Origin: Branchiostoma floridae
Lineage: Eukaryota; Chordata; Leptocardii; Amphioxiformes; Branchiostomatidae
DNA: 60,000 nucleotides
Assembly: GCF_000003815.2 (NCBI RefSeq)
Contig: NC_049996.1
Coordinates: 13,615,297-13,675,296, forward strand
Direction of reading: 5' to 3'
Under the pieces are notes generated by a model. That model was not told the DNA's origin. It made no database searches and saw nothing but the letters and a program-made list of their open reading frames with translations. A program made the translations under genes and the position numbers. Below are positions 12,377-22,719 of this stretch, piece after piece (position 1 is the stretch's first letter; the number at the start of each line of letters is the position of its first letter).

Positions 12377-12650
12377 TATCCTATTTGTCCTGAATTAGTC
12401 CTCGGCCCCTCCGTTATGAAGTGATGCGGAAATCGTCTGGAGCCTAAAGTCACCTGTGCGCTGAGACGACCGCATTAAGCGGGCGTCCAAAAACCGCGCA
12501 AAGCAGAAAACTGTCGAGGGCTGGGCGGGTGGGTCGCTTCAGGCTCCAGACGTAGCCGGAGGGCCACAGGAGGACTGACAGTTTGACATCTCTTAGCATT
12601 GTGGGGTCAGAGGGCAACTTTCGGGACCAATGACTAATCAGGTTAAATAG
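12377..12650 (+). mobile_element. Short nested element I (about 270 bp)
   Basis: Inserted in a satellite unit after GGACAATAG. Its first about 58 bases (TATCCTATTTGTCCTGAATT...) equal the start of the larger element II at 12651, and its last about 80 bases (…GGACCAATGACTAATCAGG) equal the end of element II at 15451. The interior differs and has an 11-bp inverted repeat (12435-12445 and 12541-12551). The ends form an imperfect TIR: CTATTT..CCTGA.TTAGTC. It is a non-autonomous derivative placed head to tail with element II. Confidence 0.75.
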
Positions 12651-12719
12651 TATCCTATTTGTCCTGAATTAGTCCTCGGCCCCTCCGTTATGAAGTGATG
12701 CGGAAATCGTCTTCCGCCT

Positions 12720-13033
12720 TTGCCCTCTCTGACTTTGGAGCCTTTCCTCTCCTGTGCCCTAATACCTCCCTACAATGATACTCCCCTATGGTACCTTCTC
12801 GCTCCTTTCCTCTCCCTGTCTACTCTTTCAAATCACTCCCTGTCTTTATCCCTCTCTCATCTTCCCATCCTTAGCTTCGCTCTATCACCTTTCCTCTCCC
12901 CTTACTCATCTGATTCCTTTCTTACTCCTCTCGACTTGTCCCCCTCACTCATCTTGCTCTTCTTTGAACTTTTATCACTAACGTTACATAAACCACACAA
13001 TCCTAAGTATTCACTCTCGTTTTCCCAACACTG
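12720..13033 (+). repeat. Pyrimidine-rich tract
   Basis: C and T dominate the plus strand for about 300 bases. The overlapping Ser/Leu/Pro-rich open frames are a by-product of this composition and have no domain. Confidence 0.6.
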
Positions 13034-13260
13034 ACCAAACCCACTCCAAATTTACACAGCGCTTCAAACATGAAGGAAAACAGACATAACTGAACCGTGC
13101 TCTGTACTGCATCTGGTAAGTCATCACTGTGCGACACAAAATCATTTAACACAAACGCACATCAGGCTGCTCACTTCTGTCCTCAAGCCCGTTTCCCGCG
13201 CACGCTCCTTAGCCAGGCCTCAGTCCGGCGACGATACTTACGCACTTCCGCCTAGCAAAT

Positions 13261-13665
13261 CATCCAGCCTCCCGCGGAAACCCATCGCACTGGATTAAGG
13301 CACAAAATGTCAAGGAAGAACGTACATGACTTCCCGAATCATTCAGCCTTCCGCGGAACCCCTTCGCGCTGAATGATGTCACAGCAAATCACGAAAAAAT
13401 AAACGAGCACAATTTCTCGGATCGTCCAGCCTTCCGCGGAAACCCTTCGCGCTGGATAACGTCACACCGTGCTGAAAATACGACTGCACACTTTTCGGGT
13501 CATTCAGCTTACTGCGGAACCCCGTCGCACTGAATGATAACTTGCTGTGCTATAAAAAAGGCGTAAAACCAAAAAACGTTCTTGGTCAGACCAAACTCAA
13601 AACAGGGTTACTCGATTAGTTCCTAACCATCCAGCATCCCGCGGTACCCCATCGCACTAGAAAAC
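13261..13665 (+). repeat. Five hairpin repeats with covarying stems
   Basis: Units begin at about 13261, 13338, 13424, 13500 and 13629. Each has a short left arm, a shared core (CCGCGGAA..CCC..TCGC) and a right arm complementary to its own left arm. The arms are ATCCAG/CTGGAT in unit 1, ATCATTCAGC/GCTGAATGAT in unit 2, TCCAGC/GCTGGA in unit 3, TCATTCAG/CTGAATGA in unit 4, and a weaker TCCAG/CTAGA in unit 5. The C-G pair of units 1 and 3 is replaced by T-A in units 2 and 4, i.e. compensatory change. Spacing is irregular at 68-127 bp. Confidence 0.75.
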
Positions 13666-15451
13666 GACATGTCAAAATCCATCAAGAAAAATAGGGGAAA
13701 AAATGACTTACAGTCCGTTCCTTGAGCTGTCGGCGGGGTTAGCTGAACTGACCGGCAGGGGCTGGGCGGTGTCGGGGACCGGAGCGCCAGTCGACCCTGA
13801 TCCTCTGACCGCTGTCCCTTGTAGCACTGTGCGCCCTGAAGCCGCCTCCTCAGGTTCCCTGGTATTTATTATTTCACAACTTCATTCAGTACAAAGAAAA
13901 ACATGGTTCACAACATAAAACATCACAGCCTAACAGGTTCTCTGGCGCGTCTTGACCCCTCTCTGCTGCTAAAGCTTGTGCAGGCCACCAACGGGTCCTA
14001 TCGGGCCGCACATCTGGCGAGGTTGATGATGGCGTGTCCCGGAGCTGGGTGGTGGTGTGTCCCTCGCATCCCTGTTGTTGGAGGGGGAGAGCGTCAGACC
14101 TGTATGAACAACACGTGAACCATGAGATAGTGGGGAGGGACGGGCGCCCGGCAACAGGTCCGGTCTCAGACAGACAAGTCTAAAATATACGCAACTTCCA
14201 CACCGCCCAGATCCCACATGCGAGCGAGCCGCGTTACGTGGAGTAGTCGTGGGCCACGCGTGTCACAACTCAGTCACCACACGCCTTACAGGTGCACACT
14301 CATACACATGCAACTAAAACAAATGGTAGCAGGAAACCCCATACACAGCCTCGACGTTCAATCTAGGAATGCAAAAGAAAATGCTACCTTGCTAAAACAA
14401 AAAAGACACCCAAATCGTACCGATTGCAGCCTTCGAAGCTCAGAGGGGTTGGCTGAACGCTACGCCAAGCTCTCTCAGCGGGGTGTCGTAGGTCTGATCC
14501 TGAAAACAAAGAACCAGGGGGGGGGGGGAGGGGGTCGCCATCTTGCCTCCTGGAACATGCCCGTCGTCGTTCTCTGTTCCTGCCTGAAATATTCACGAAA
14601 ATCAAAAAATGACATAAAAATCTGGAAACCCTCGTTCTGCTCCACACCTCAGCATTAAAAGCCAACACCCACAGCTTTCCTTCGCAGAGGATCACTATGG
14701 ATACAAAAAACATGACGAAACAAAAGAAATTCGAGAGAACCACCATCTGCCATGTGGGCACCAACTATCTGCTTGGAGTAGCTGTCGGACCCTGCTAAAA
14801 CATTCACAAGGCACGAAAACACACAAGAATCAATCAGCTTCACGCGGAGCAAAACGCCAGCCTGAACGAAAAAGGCGTCCTAAACTCGTCCCGGCCTAAA
14901 AATGGAAGAAAGGCTTGAAACTGTTACGAAAAATGGCGTAAATCAGTCACCCCTGCACTCCGGAACATTCCTCCCTCAAAAATCAAGTATTCATATGCAA
15001 AAGCAACAGACAACGCAAGGATTAAAATGATATAGCTGGCAGCCGGAATTCCAAGCCGTGCTAGAAAGGAAACACAAACAGCGAGAACCATAATCAGTAA
15101 AGGCCGCCCCGAACCTCTAACGAAGCACACACAGGAGTAAAAATACGAGAGAAACACACGAAAAAGTACCAACCGACCGCGGAACCAAATCAAACCTTCC
15201 GTGGAAAGAACGTGTCCTCCCGAGGGTAATCAAAACGTGACCGCAGAGGCATCGAGCTGTACTAGCGTGCTTCCCTGCGGCGTCCAAAAAACTCACATCG
15301 CCGCTGGGCAGGTTTTCTGCTTTGCGTGGTGAGCAGAAGTGGAGGGGTCCGTCGTAGACGAGGACCACAGGAGGACTGACAGTTTGACATCTCTTAGCAT
15401 TGTGGGGTCAGAGGGCAACTTTCGGGACCAATGACTAATCAGGTTAAATAG

Positions 15452-17656
15452 GGTGGAAAACCCGCCTTGACTTCCTTCTGACCGCATTTGTCAACTTTAT
15501 GGCACCCTGACGTCATCAGGCTTTGATGTCTGTTAAATTTGAGACTAGTTATATGTAGCATAGGCAGTTCAATGCAAACAGACGGAGTTGGGTTGAAGTT
15601 GTATGTTTAGTTTATTGTGTATGATTTTTTTAATTAGGTCAATAGTGTGGAAAATCCGCAACGACTTCTTTCCAACCGCATATGTCAACTTTATGGTACT
15701 CTGACGTCATCAAGCCTTGATGTCTGCTAAATTTGGGACTAGTAATATGTAGCATAGGTGCTCCGGTGTCAACAGAAGGAGTTTGGTTGAAGTTGTATGT
15801 TAAGTGAATTGTGTATGATTTTTTTAATTAAATATAGTGGAAAACCCGCCCTGACTTCATTCTCACTGCATATGTCAATTTTATGGCACTCTGACGTCAA
15901 CACGCCTTGATGTCTGTTAAATTTGAGACTAGCAATATGTAGCGGAGGCACTTGGGTGTAAACAGACGGAGTTTGGTTTAAGTTGTATGTTTAGTTTATT
16001 GTCTATGAATCTTTTAATTAGGTCAATAGAGTGAAAAACCCGCCCCGACTTCCTTCTGACCGCATATGTCAACTTTATGGCACTCTGACGTCATCACGCC
16101 ATGATGTCTGTTAAATTTGAGACTAGCAATATGTAGCAGAGGCACTTGGGTGTAAACAGACGGAGTTTGGTTGAAGTTGTATGTTTATTCTATTGTCTAT
16201 GAATCTTTTAATTAGGTCAATAGTGTGGAAAACCCGCCCAGACCTCTTTCTGACCGCTTATGTCAATTTTATGGTACTCTGACGTCATCACGCCATGATG
16301 TCTGTAAAATTTGAAACTAGCCATATGTAGCGGAGGCACTTGGGTGTAAACAGAAGGATTTTGGTTGAAGTTGTATGTTTAGTTTATTGTGTATAAATTT
16401 TTCCAATAGGACAATAGTGTGGAAAACCCGCACCGACTTCCTTCTGACCGCATGTCAAGTTTATTGCACTCTGACGTCATCACGCCTTGATGTCTGTTAA
16501 ATGTAAGACTAGTTATACGTAGCAGAGACAATTCATTGTGAACAGAAAGAGTTTGGTCGAAGTCGTATGTTTAGTTTATTGGTAATGAATTGTTTAGTAA
16601 GGACAATACTATAGAGTGAAAAACCCGCCCGACTTCCTTCTGACCGCATATGTCAACTTTATGGCACCCTGGCTTCATCATGCCTTGATGTCTGTTAAAT
16701 TTGTTACTAGAAATATGTAGCGGAGGCACTCAGGTGTAAACAGAAGGAGTTTGGTTGAAGTTGTATGTTCAGTTTATTGTGTATGAATTTTCTAATTAGG
16801 ACAATAGAGTGGAAAACCCGCCTTGACTTCCTTCTGACCGCATATGTCAACTTTATGGCACTCTGACGTCATCACGCCTTGATGTCTGTTTAATGTGAGA
16901 CTAGTGATACATAGCAGAGACTATCTATTGTAAAGAGACAGAGTTTGGTTGAAGTTGTATGTTTCGTTTATTGTCTATGAATTCTTTAATTAGGTGAATA
17001 GTCTGGAAAACCAGCCCCGACTTCCTTCTGACCGCATATGTCAACTTTATGGCACCCTGACCTCATTAGGCTTTGATGTCTGTTAAATTTGAGACTAGTA
17101 ATATATAGCATAGGAACTCTGATGCAAACAGAAGGAGTTTGGTTGAAGTTGTATGTTTAGTTTATTGTGTATGAATCTTTTAATTAGGACAATAGGGTGG
17201 AAAACCCGCCTTGACTTCCTTCTGACCGCATATGTCAACTTTATGGCACCCTGACGTCATCAGGCTTTGATGTCTGTTAAATTTGAGACTAGTAATATGT
17301 AGCATAGGCAGTTCGGTGCAAACAGAAGGAGTTTGGTTGAAGTTGTATGTTTAGTTTATTGTGTATGATTTTTTAATTAGGTCAATAATGTGGAAAATCC
17401 TTCACGACTTCTTTCTAACCGCATATGTCAACTTTATGGTACTCTGACGTCATCAAGCCTTGATGTCTGCTAAATTTGGGACTAGTAATATGTAGCATAG
17501 GTGCTCCGGTGTAAACAGAAGGAGTTTGGTTGAAGTTGTATGTTTAGTGTATAGGACAATAGAGTGGAAAACCCGCCCTGACTTCCTTCTGACCGCATAT
17601 GTTAACTTTATGGCACCCTGACGTCACCATGCTTTGCTGTCTGTTGAATTTGTCAC
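15452..17656 (-). repeat. Satellite array, right arm, second part (about 11-12 units)
   Basis: Continues the same unit and orientation as 7522-12376 up to the right outer TIR. The block from about 15.74 to 17.2 kb is colinear with about 10.92 to 12.38 kb at a near-constant offset of about 4.82 kb, including rare variants such as GGACAATACTATAGAGTG (11782 and 16601). It is therefore a multi-unit higher-order duplication. Confidence 0.85.
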
Positions 17657-18275
17657 ATGGACTACGTAGCGGATACACTTCGGTTAGAACAGAAGGAGTT
17701 TGGTCGAAGTTTTATGTTTAGTTTATTGTTTAATTGGGTCAATAGAATGGCAAACTCGCCCCATCTTTCTCCCGATCGCATATGTCAACTTAATGGCAAC
17801 GCTGTGATGTCTGTTAAATCTTTGCGTCACTTTAATCTTAGTTGCCCGCTCTCTAATACTGATTATCACTTAGGCCCGCTGTGGCTCGTTAATCAAATCA
17901 TGTAAAATTTTATTGGTTTTGTGAAAACGTAGGGTTTTTCAAGACCCTATTTGCTTTTCTGCTAGTGATTTGGCGGTAGTTCATGAGATTGTCGCTAGGT
18001 TTTGTTTTCTAATGTCTAATTTGCACTTTATAGATGAAATGTTACTTTCTAATATCATCTATATGTGAATTCACATTTCATGAGCTGTTCCAGAAGATTT
18101 GAAGCAATGTCCGATATGCATTGAGTGCCATGGACGCTTTGGGGCGAATTTTGGAAATTTCAGTTCGTTCGAATCGGTACCTGAATGGGTAGCTATGTTC
18201 GGTCTTATCACGAATCGGCGGCTGAATGGGCGGCTACGAAAGGGCGGATGAATAGGCGGCCAACTTCAGCTTGGT
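17657..18275 (-). repeat. Right outer terminal inverted repeat
   Basis: Mirror of 5619-6237, ending CCAACTTCAGCTTGGT, followed by the target duplication ACATTTGT at 18276-18283. Confidence 0.9.
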
Positions 18276-18283
18276 ACATTTGT
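18276..18283. repeat. Right target-site duplication ACATTTGT
   Basis: Exact match to 5611-5618. Confidence 0.8.
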
Positions 18284-18287
18284 TAAC

Positions 18288-18445
18288 CATACAGCAGCGC
18301 CTCTAGCGAATCCTTTGCTAGGTGCAGCACTGAACTCGGGAACAATTGACTTTCGAAATTTGCCAAAATCCTGTGTTTTTTCTCAATAGTATTACGAACG
18401 ATGCATTCACAGTAGTCCCGATAGTATCTGAAACAATACTAGACA
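18288..18445 (+). repeat. Dispersed repeat block (CACAGCAGCGCC family), right of the fold-back element
   Basis: Same order and orientation as 5351-5450, but with an extra stretch of about 65 bp between GGGAACAATTGAC and TCCCGATAGTATCTGAAACA. Confidence 0.7.
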
Positions 18446-18579
18446 CTACTTACCACCCAAAACGGACGTGGTGCGTCTTCCAAGGCAGATTTTACCCGCT
18501 GGATTTCCCCCTTCCATGCTCACTAGCCATCTTGAACGGCGTGTATCACGCACAGGTGCCTCCTGTTTGCTCATGAGCA

Positions 18580-19200
18580 TTTTTTTAATTAGCGGTAATT
18601 AAGTCTATCATTAGATTAACAACAGTCCAATAGACAAGCACCATACATGCAAGCCATGCAAACCTGTGATGATTTTATTATCGTTTTTTTATACATTTGT
18701 ATTACAAAGTATAAATTTATCCTATAATACATCCTATTGTTTCAATTGTACATAATTTTTATTTTTTCATCGTAATAGTTTACTGTTGCTTTAAGTTGGA
18801 TTTCGTACAAATGTATCTCTTATTCCATTCATTTTGTAATTCTATATAATTCTCATAATTGTATACAGTCTAATTGCTTTATTTAACATTAGATTTTGTA
18901 TTTCTTATTCCAATCATTTTTCAATTCGACAAGATTAATGTTTCAATTACACATGGCTTTCATCATAATTGTATAGTTGCTTTAAGTTAGATTTTGTTAC
19001 ATTTGACATGCCGAAAGTACGCAATTCAGCAATGTTGCCTTGTATTTTAGAGTTCAACGATCGAATCAATCCATAAACCTTTGTTTTTAATTTATTAGCA
19101 TTATTTCTGGATGACCCTTAGTGTATGGTAGTGTGTGTTAGTATGATTACTCAAGTGACTTAAATCTTTTGATATACACTGTAGCTTTTGTTTTTCTTTC
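18580..19200. repeat. AT-rich stretch with degenerate tandem repeats
   Basis: Phrases such as TTGCTTTAAGTT(A/G)GATTT, TCTTATTCCA, ATAATTGTAT and ATTTTGTA recur about every 110-120 bp between 18730 and 19010. There is no coding potential. Confidence 0.5.
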
Positions 19201-19325
19201 GATTTCTACATGATTCATGGTGAAGTCCATGGGCCAAGCAAAACAGTGGAGAAGAGTGGTATTTTCTTACAAACAAAATAGTATTTTACAGCATATAAAT
19301 CATGTAACTTTGACTCTCCTGTCAG

Positions 19326-19418
19326 CAATGCATACAGTGTGCTCCCCAGGGGAGGTCTTTGCTAAGCTAAAGACCCGGTGCTTCGAAACACCAGCATACC
19401 TTGGCAATGACTGATCAG
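19326..19418 (+). other. Exon-like conserved island, copy 2
   Basis: Matches 2256-2348 at 92 of 93 bases, with the same CTGTCAG before and GTAAATAACTTA after. In this copy the reading frame is open upstream to 19217, giving a 65-residue frame, but the upstream part is not shared with copy 1. The inverted repeats noted for copy 1 are all retained. Confidence 0.4.
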
Positions 19419-19595
19419 GTAAATAACTTAAGAAAAAATGATATAAAGAAAAAACACATAGTATTACGGATATAAAAGCATACACAAACAAATCACTTCC
19501 ATGCTATATAGAGAATAATGTGTCTGATTTACAGAGCATTCATCTTACACATAGCCTGGGTACCATCTGGATAGTAGTTCACTCCAACGTTACGT

Positions 19596-19784
19596 AACTG
19601 TAAATGCAGAAACTTTGGCGGTGGTTTAATGTTCGCAGTTTTAGCGGTGGCCGCTTCACCGTGAACTTAAAATCACGCAAACATTTTTTCATGGCAGCAA
19701 GATCATACAGTGAATGGTGCTACATTAAAACCACTGCGAAAAGTCCTTTTACCCGCTACCGCGAACTTAAATGCATTTACAGTA
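19596..19784 (-). mobile_element. MITE, copy 1 (ACTGTAAATGCA ends)
   Basis: Terminal inverted repeats ACTGTAAATGCA...TGCATTTACAGT. Internal GCGGT-rich blocks match the elements at 27364-27575 and 37398-37601, in the opposite orientation. It has no coding capacity. Confidence 0.8.
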
Positions 19785-20158
19785 TACACTTTATACAGTC
19801 GCTTCTCGCTCTGACATTTATTATACACTATACACAGTCACTTCTTGCTCCAACTTTTATTGGAACATGGACATCTCTAACGTCTGGAATCATTCAAATT
19901 CATGCATGCTCTTAAGCCTATCTTATTTCCCGTAATTCGTAGGGAAAACCATCTTATCTACGTAATTCGTAGCGAGGTGACCAAATTTAGCGAAATTGCC
20001 TTCCTTGATTTAGCGTAATACGTAGGAGGTTCTTCTGAATTCAGAGTAAATCATTATCGGAACCCCCATGCAGACCCTCAGAATGCCAGCTGAATGTTCT
20101 TAAGGTTCTTGATCTTCTTGTTCCATTCTATGTTAACCTCCTCCTCCCTGTCTTGTAG

Positions 20159-20280
20159 GTCCCCAGGAGGGTGGGGTATCCTTGTCTGGGGGTCCCTCAT
20201 CTGTGTCGCAGGGCGTCAGGTCTATATCCACATTAGCCAAGTCCTCTCCACAGCTAACCCCCAACCCCTCACATAACCAG
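20159..20280 (+). CDS. Candidate internal exon, Ser/Pro-rich (unidentified gene)
   Basis: A textbook 3' splice site precedes it: a TGTTAAC branch-like sequence, an unbroken pyrimidine tract and TTGTAG ending at 20158. The segment ends CCAG before GTGGCA, an acceptable donor. Read in the third frame from its start it is open across all 122 nt and encodes PQEGGVSLSGGPSSVS... followed by a Ser/Thr/Pro-rich stretch ending PNPSHNQ. No domain is recognised; composition suggests a linker. The opposite strand also has an open, acidic frame here, but its splice signals are weak. No partner exons were found. Confidence 0.22.
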
Positions 20281-20380
20281 GTGGCATCAGATACATGCCA
20301 TCTACATGGTACATTGAGCAGGACGTACAGGCTAGACAAGGGTTGGGCTGGGTTGGGCTCCTTAAATGCCTCCCCCCCCC

Positions 20381-20400
20381 CCCCCCCCGCCAGGCCAGGT
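20381..20400 (+). repeat. Poly-C run
   Basis: Near-pure homopolymer of C; frames crossing it yield polyproline. Confidence 0.8.
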
Positions 20401-20429
20401 GACATCATCATCAACAGGTATGCCATGTA

Positions 20430-21905
20430 TGTTGGGCAGGGCAGGTTGGGCGAGGGTTGGGTTGGGATGAGCAGATCACTTGTAATGATTTCATGCAGTT
20501 TTTTTTACGCTCGCATCAGTTCTGGGGTTATCCATAAGATGTCACCCTTGAAATCAACAAAAAAAAACTTAACGTGAGATGTCAATAGGCGCGATTCCAT
20601 CGGAAGACTAGTTTACAAGCTCTAAATGACATTTTCGTGAGTATGACGTCCGGTGTTCTCACGATCATCTTGCAATTTTTAGGGATCGCCGGCAATTTTC
20701 AGGAGTCTTACGACGGTCGCGGTGCAGCGAAACATGTTCTTAACATAAGCGACAAGTCGCAAGAGATCTCCGAGATCGCAGAGCTCGTTACCGAGTCGCA
20801 GATCGTGCGTGCAAATCGTGCGTACCTCGCAAGGGTATCGGTCAATAGTCTTGCGCCAATCCAACGATTGAAGACTGATAGGCAAGCACAGACATAGTTA
20901 TTAATCATCGAGCGCAAATCAGAAGGCAAACGCCCGTCAGTCGGGCGACGTTCGGGCGACGTTCACCCGACTTCCGATTGTTTACAAATATTGAATTTCT
21001 GGGAATGTGAGGGTAATTCTAACATTGTGGGCCCTGTGGCAGTACTAGTATGTAGGCTGGCTTTGTGACACACTTTCCTTTCTTGTATCATTTCTATTAT
21101 GCCCGCGCATTCCATTCATCGGTTAATAAGATTCCGACAACAAAATAAGCAACATTTATTGATCTCTTGCCTTTTTTGAGGAACGTTTTGTGTTCCCTTG
21201 TCCGCGTGCAAGAGATCGTGGGAGCTTCATTATCATAGATTTATTCACCGTCGATCGCACGAAGCTCGCTTATATGTGAGGGGAACAGATTTTGGGCGAA
21301 AAATACGCAAGACCATCTCAAGATCTTAAAACCAGCCGACCTTTCTGCGATCGCGAAGTACGTCGGAAGATCGTATATAATGTGAGGCAGGTATAAGGAA
21401 CTACCTTGTGTCTTCCAAACTTTCCTCCAAGGCAAACCGAGAGACGATTATACCCGTCACATTATCCACAATCTTTGGGCGTAACGATGGAACATCGGCC
21501 ATATCTAAGATCCACAGAGGGTTGCGCGTATTTTTCACCTGAAAACCGTCCCTGTCACATATATACCTTGTACAATTGTTGTGAAATAAAGTTATTGTCG
21601 ATCGGTGCAGAATCGTCGTCCGATCGATTTTCGTCAAATGTGACAGGGGTATTAAATATTCAGTAATGACGTTGGCCTTTGTTTTCTGGTGCTACTCAGG
21701 TTCAAGCCTGGGGGAGGGCTGGCACAGGTCACTTGTTTCAGTGTAACGATAATCACACAAATTTGGTGCGTTAATGTCATTGGTTAGACTTTAGGCTGGG
21801 AATGGGTGGATCTGTCATTCAGTCCATTTATCTTGTCACTTTTTAGGTGTTTGATGACTGTGTGTGCACAGGGGGTTCAACTGTTCAGGATGTCATGTGT
21901 ATGGC
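20430..21905 (+). repeat. Dispersed repeat family R, copy 1, interrupted
   Basis: Blocks GTTGGGCAGG, GGTTGGGTTGGGA, TAATGATTTCATG, GGGGTTATCCATAAGATG (20430-20580) and later CAGTAATGAC, CTCAGGTTCAAGCCTGGG, TTATCTTGTCACTTTTTAGG (21659-21905) match copy 2 (22720-23190), where they are nearly contiguous. The intervening about 1.07 kb is foreign to the family. Confidence 0.7.
20585..21658. other. About 1.07-kb insert inside repeat copy R1
   Basis: Absent from the other copies of the family. It is rich in CG, especially GATCG, unlike its surroundings. Open frames up to 97 residues carry no recognisable domain. A TGTGAAATAAAG phrase near 21580 resembles a polyadenylation signal. No clear TIRs were found; GTGACAGGG near the right end is the complement of CCCTGTCAC about 80 bp inside it. 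Confidence 0.4.
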
Positions 21906-22054
21906 TTCGTAGCACTTCTTTATAAATATGTGTTCAACGTTCAAAGATTGGGCCTCTGTCAAATTTGTGCATTTTGTTGTTAGTGTCTATGCGTCTTCAC
22001 TGTGCTTCCAGCACATCAGGAAATTGGGTAGTCTAATTCTATGTAATTATATTA

Positions 22055-22190
22055 CATACATACATACATACATGTACATAGTCATACATACGCACGCACA
22101 CATACATATGCGCACACACACATGCACACACATTCACGAACACACCCGTACATTCACAAGTGCACACACACACAGACAAACACACAAACA
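22055..22190 (+). repeat. Microsatellite, CATA and CA rich
   Basis: ACATACATACATAC followed by interrupted CA repeats. Frames of His/Thr or Cys/Val peptides are artefacts of it. Confidence 0.85.
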
Positions 22191-22719
22191 TGCAAAAGAG
22201 AAATTTTCGTGGTTTTGAGGTTGCGGTGAAGCAGTCAGCATGAAAACTGGACAACATGAACATTTCAATCTGCACTTACATGTACAGTACCCTCTCCAAG
22301 GCCAGCTGGCATCAGGCTGGGCCGTAGGAAAAAATGTTATGTTTCTTGTTTCCCTATCTAGTACCCTAGAAAACCTGCCAACGCTACACTTTTTTTGAGT
22401 ACGCAGTGGAGTCACATAAACACCAGTTAGAATTTTTATTCAGCCTGCTTCGTATTTAAGTAAAAACACTGTTTGTCCTATCTAAATTCTAATGAAGGAT
22501 AAACGTATTTAGTATCATGCCAAACATTCAAGTTTGACATTGAAAGAAGGTGTGTCCTTGTACATTTCAGTTTACTTTGTTCAACTGTATTGTAATATGT
22601 CACACTACAATTTTGGAAAGCCTAAAAAACCTTACAAGAAAAAAGATAATCCCTACCTACCGACCCTAATTTTTTCAGGACTGAAACAGCAAACACAACT
22701 TTTTTTCTCCTAGGCCTAG

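Larger units (their letters stand above)
12651..15451 (+). mobile_element. Nested element II (2.8 kb), non-autonomous or gene-bearing unknown
   Basis: Bounded by the same terminal sequences as element I. AATAG occurs before, between and after the two elements, so the exact borders and the target duplication are ambiguous by a few bases. Contents in order: a pyrimidine-rich tract (12720-13030), five hairpin repeats (13261-13665), then about 1.7 kb of unique sequence with open frames up to 146 residues but no recognisable transposase, helicase or integrase motif. After 15451 the satellite resumes at GGTGGAAAACC, the expected continuation of the interrupted unit. Confidence 0.7.
5619..18275. mobile_element. 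12.66-kb fold-back DNA element with satellite arms
   Basis: The ends are exact inverted repeats beginning ACCAAGCTGAAGTTGG, flanked by a perfect 8-bp direct repeat. The outer 619 bp of each arm (5619-6237 and 17657-18275) align with no length difference and only a few substitutions, so a meaningless 82-residue open frame is identical in both arms. Inside lie roughly 40 units of an about 190-bp satellite that change orientation at 7522. No transposase-like frame was found, so it is presumably non-autonomous. An 8-bp duplication is known for hAT, P and some other cut-and-paste superfamilies; the terminal bases do not settle which. The architecture resembles fold-back elements of the FB/Galileo type by analogy only. 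The left arm is far shorter than the right, and the right carries a nested insertion (12377-15451). Confidence 0.85.

Noticed and set aside
14218-14764. 146- and 126-residue frames in nested element II as a possible transposase
   Set aside because: No catalytic motif or conserved domain is visible, and they overlap each other on opposite strands across a poly-G run.
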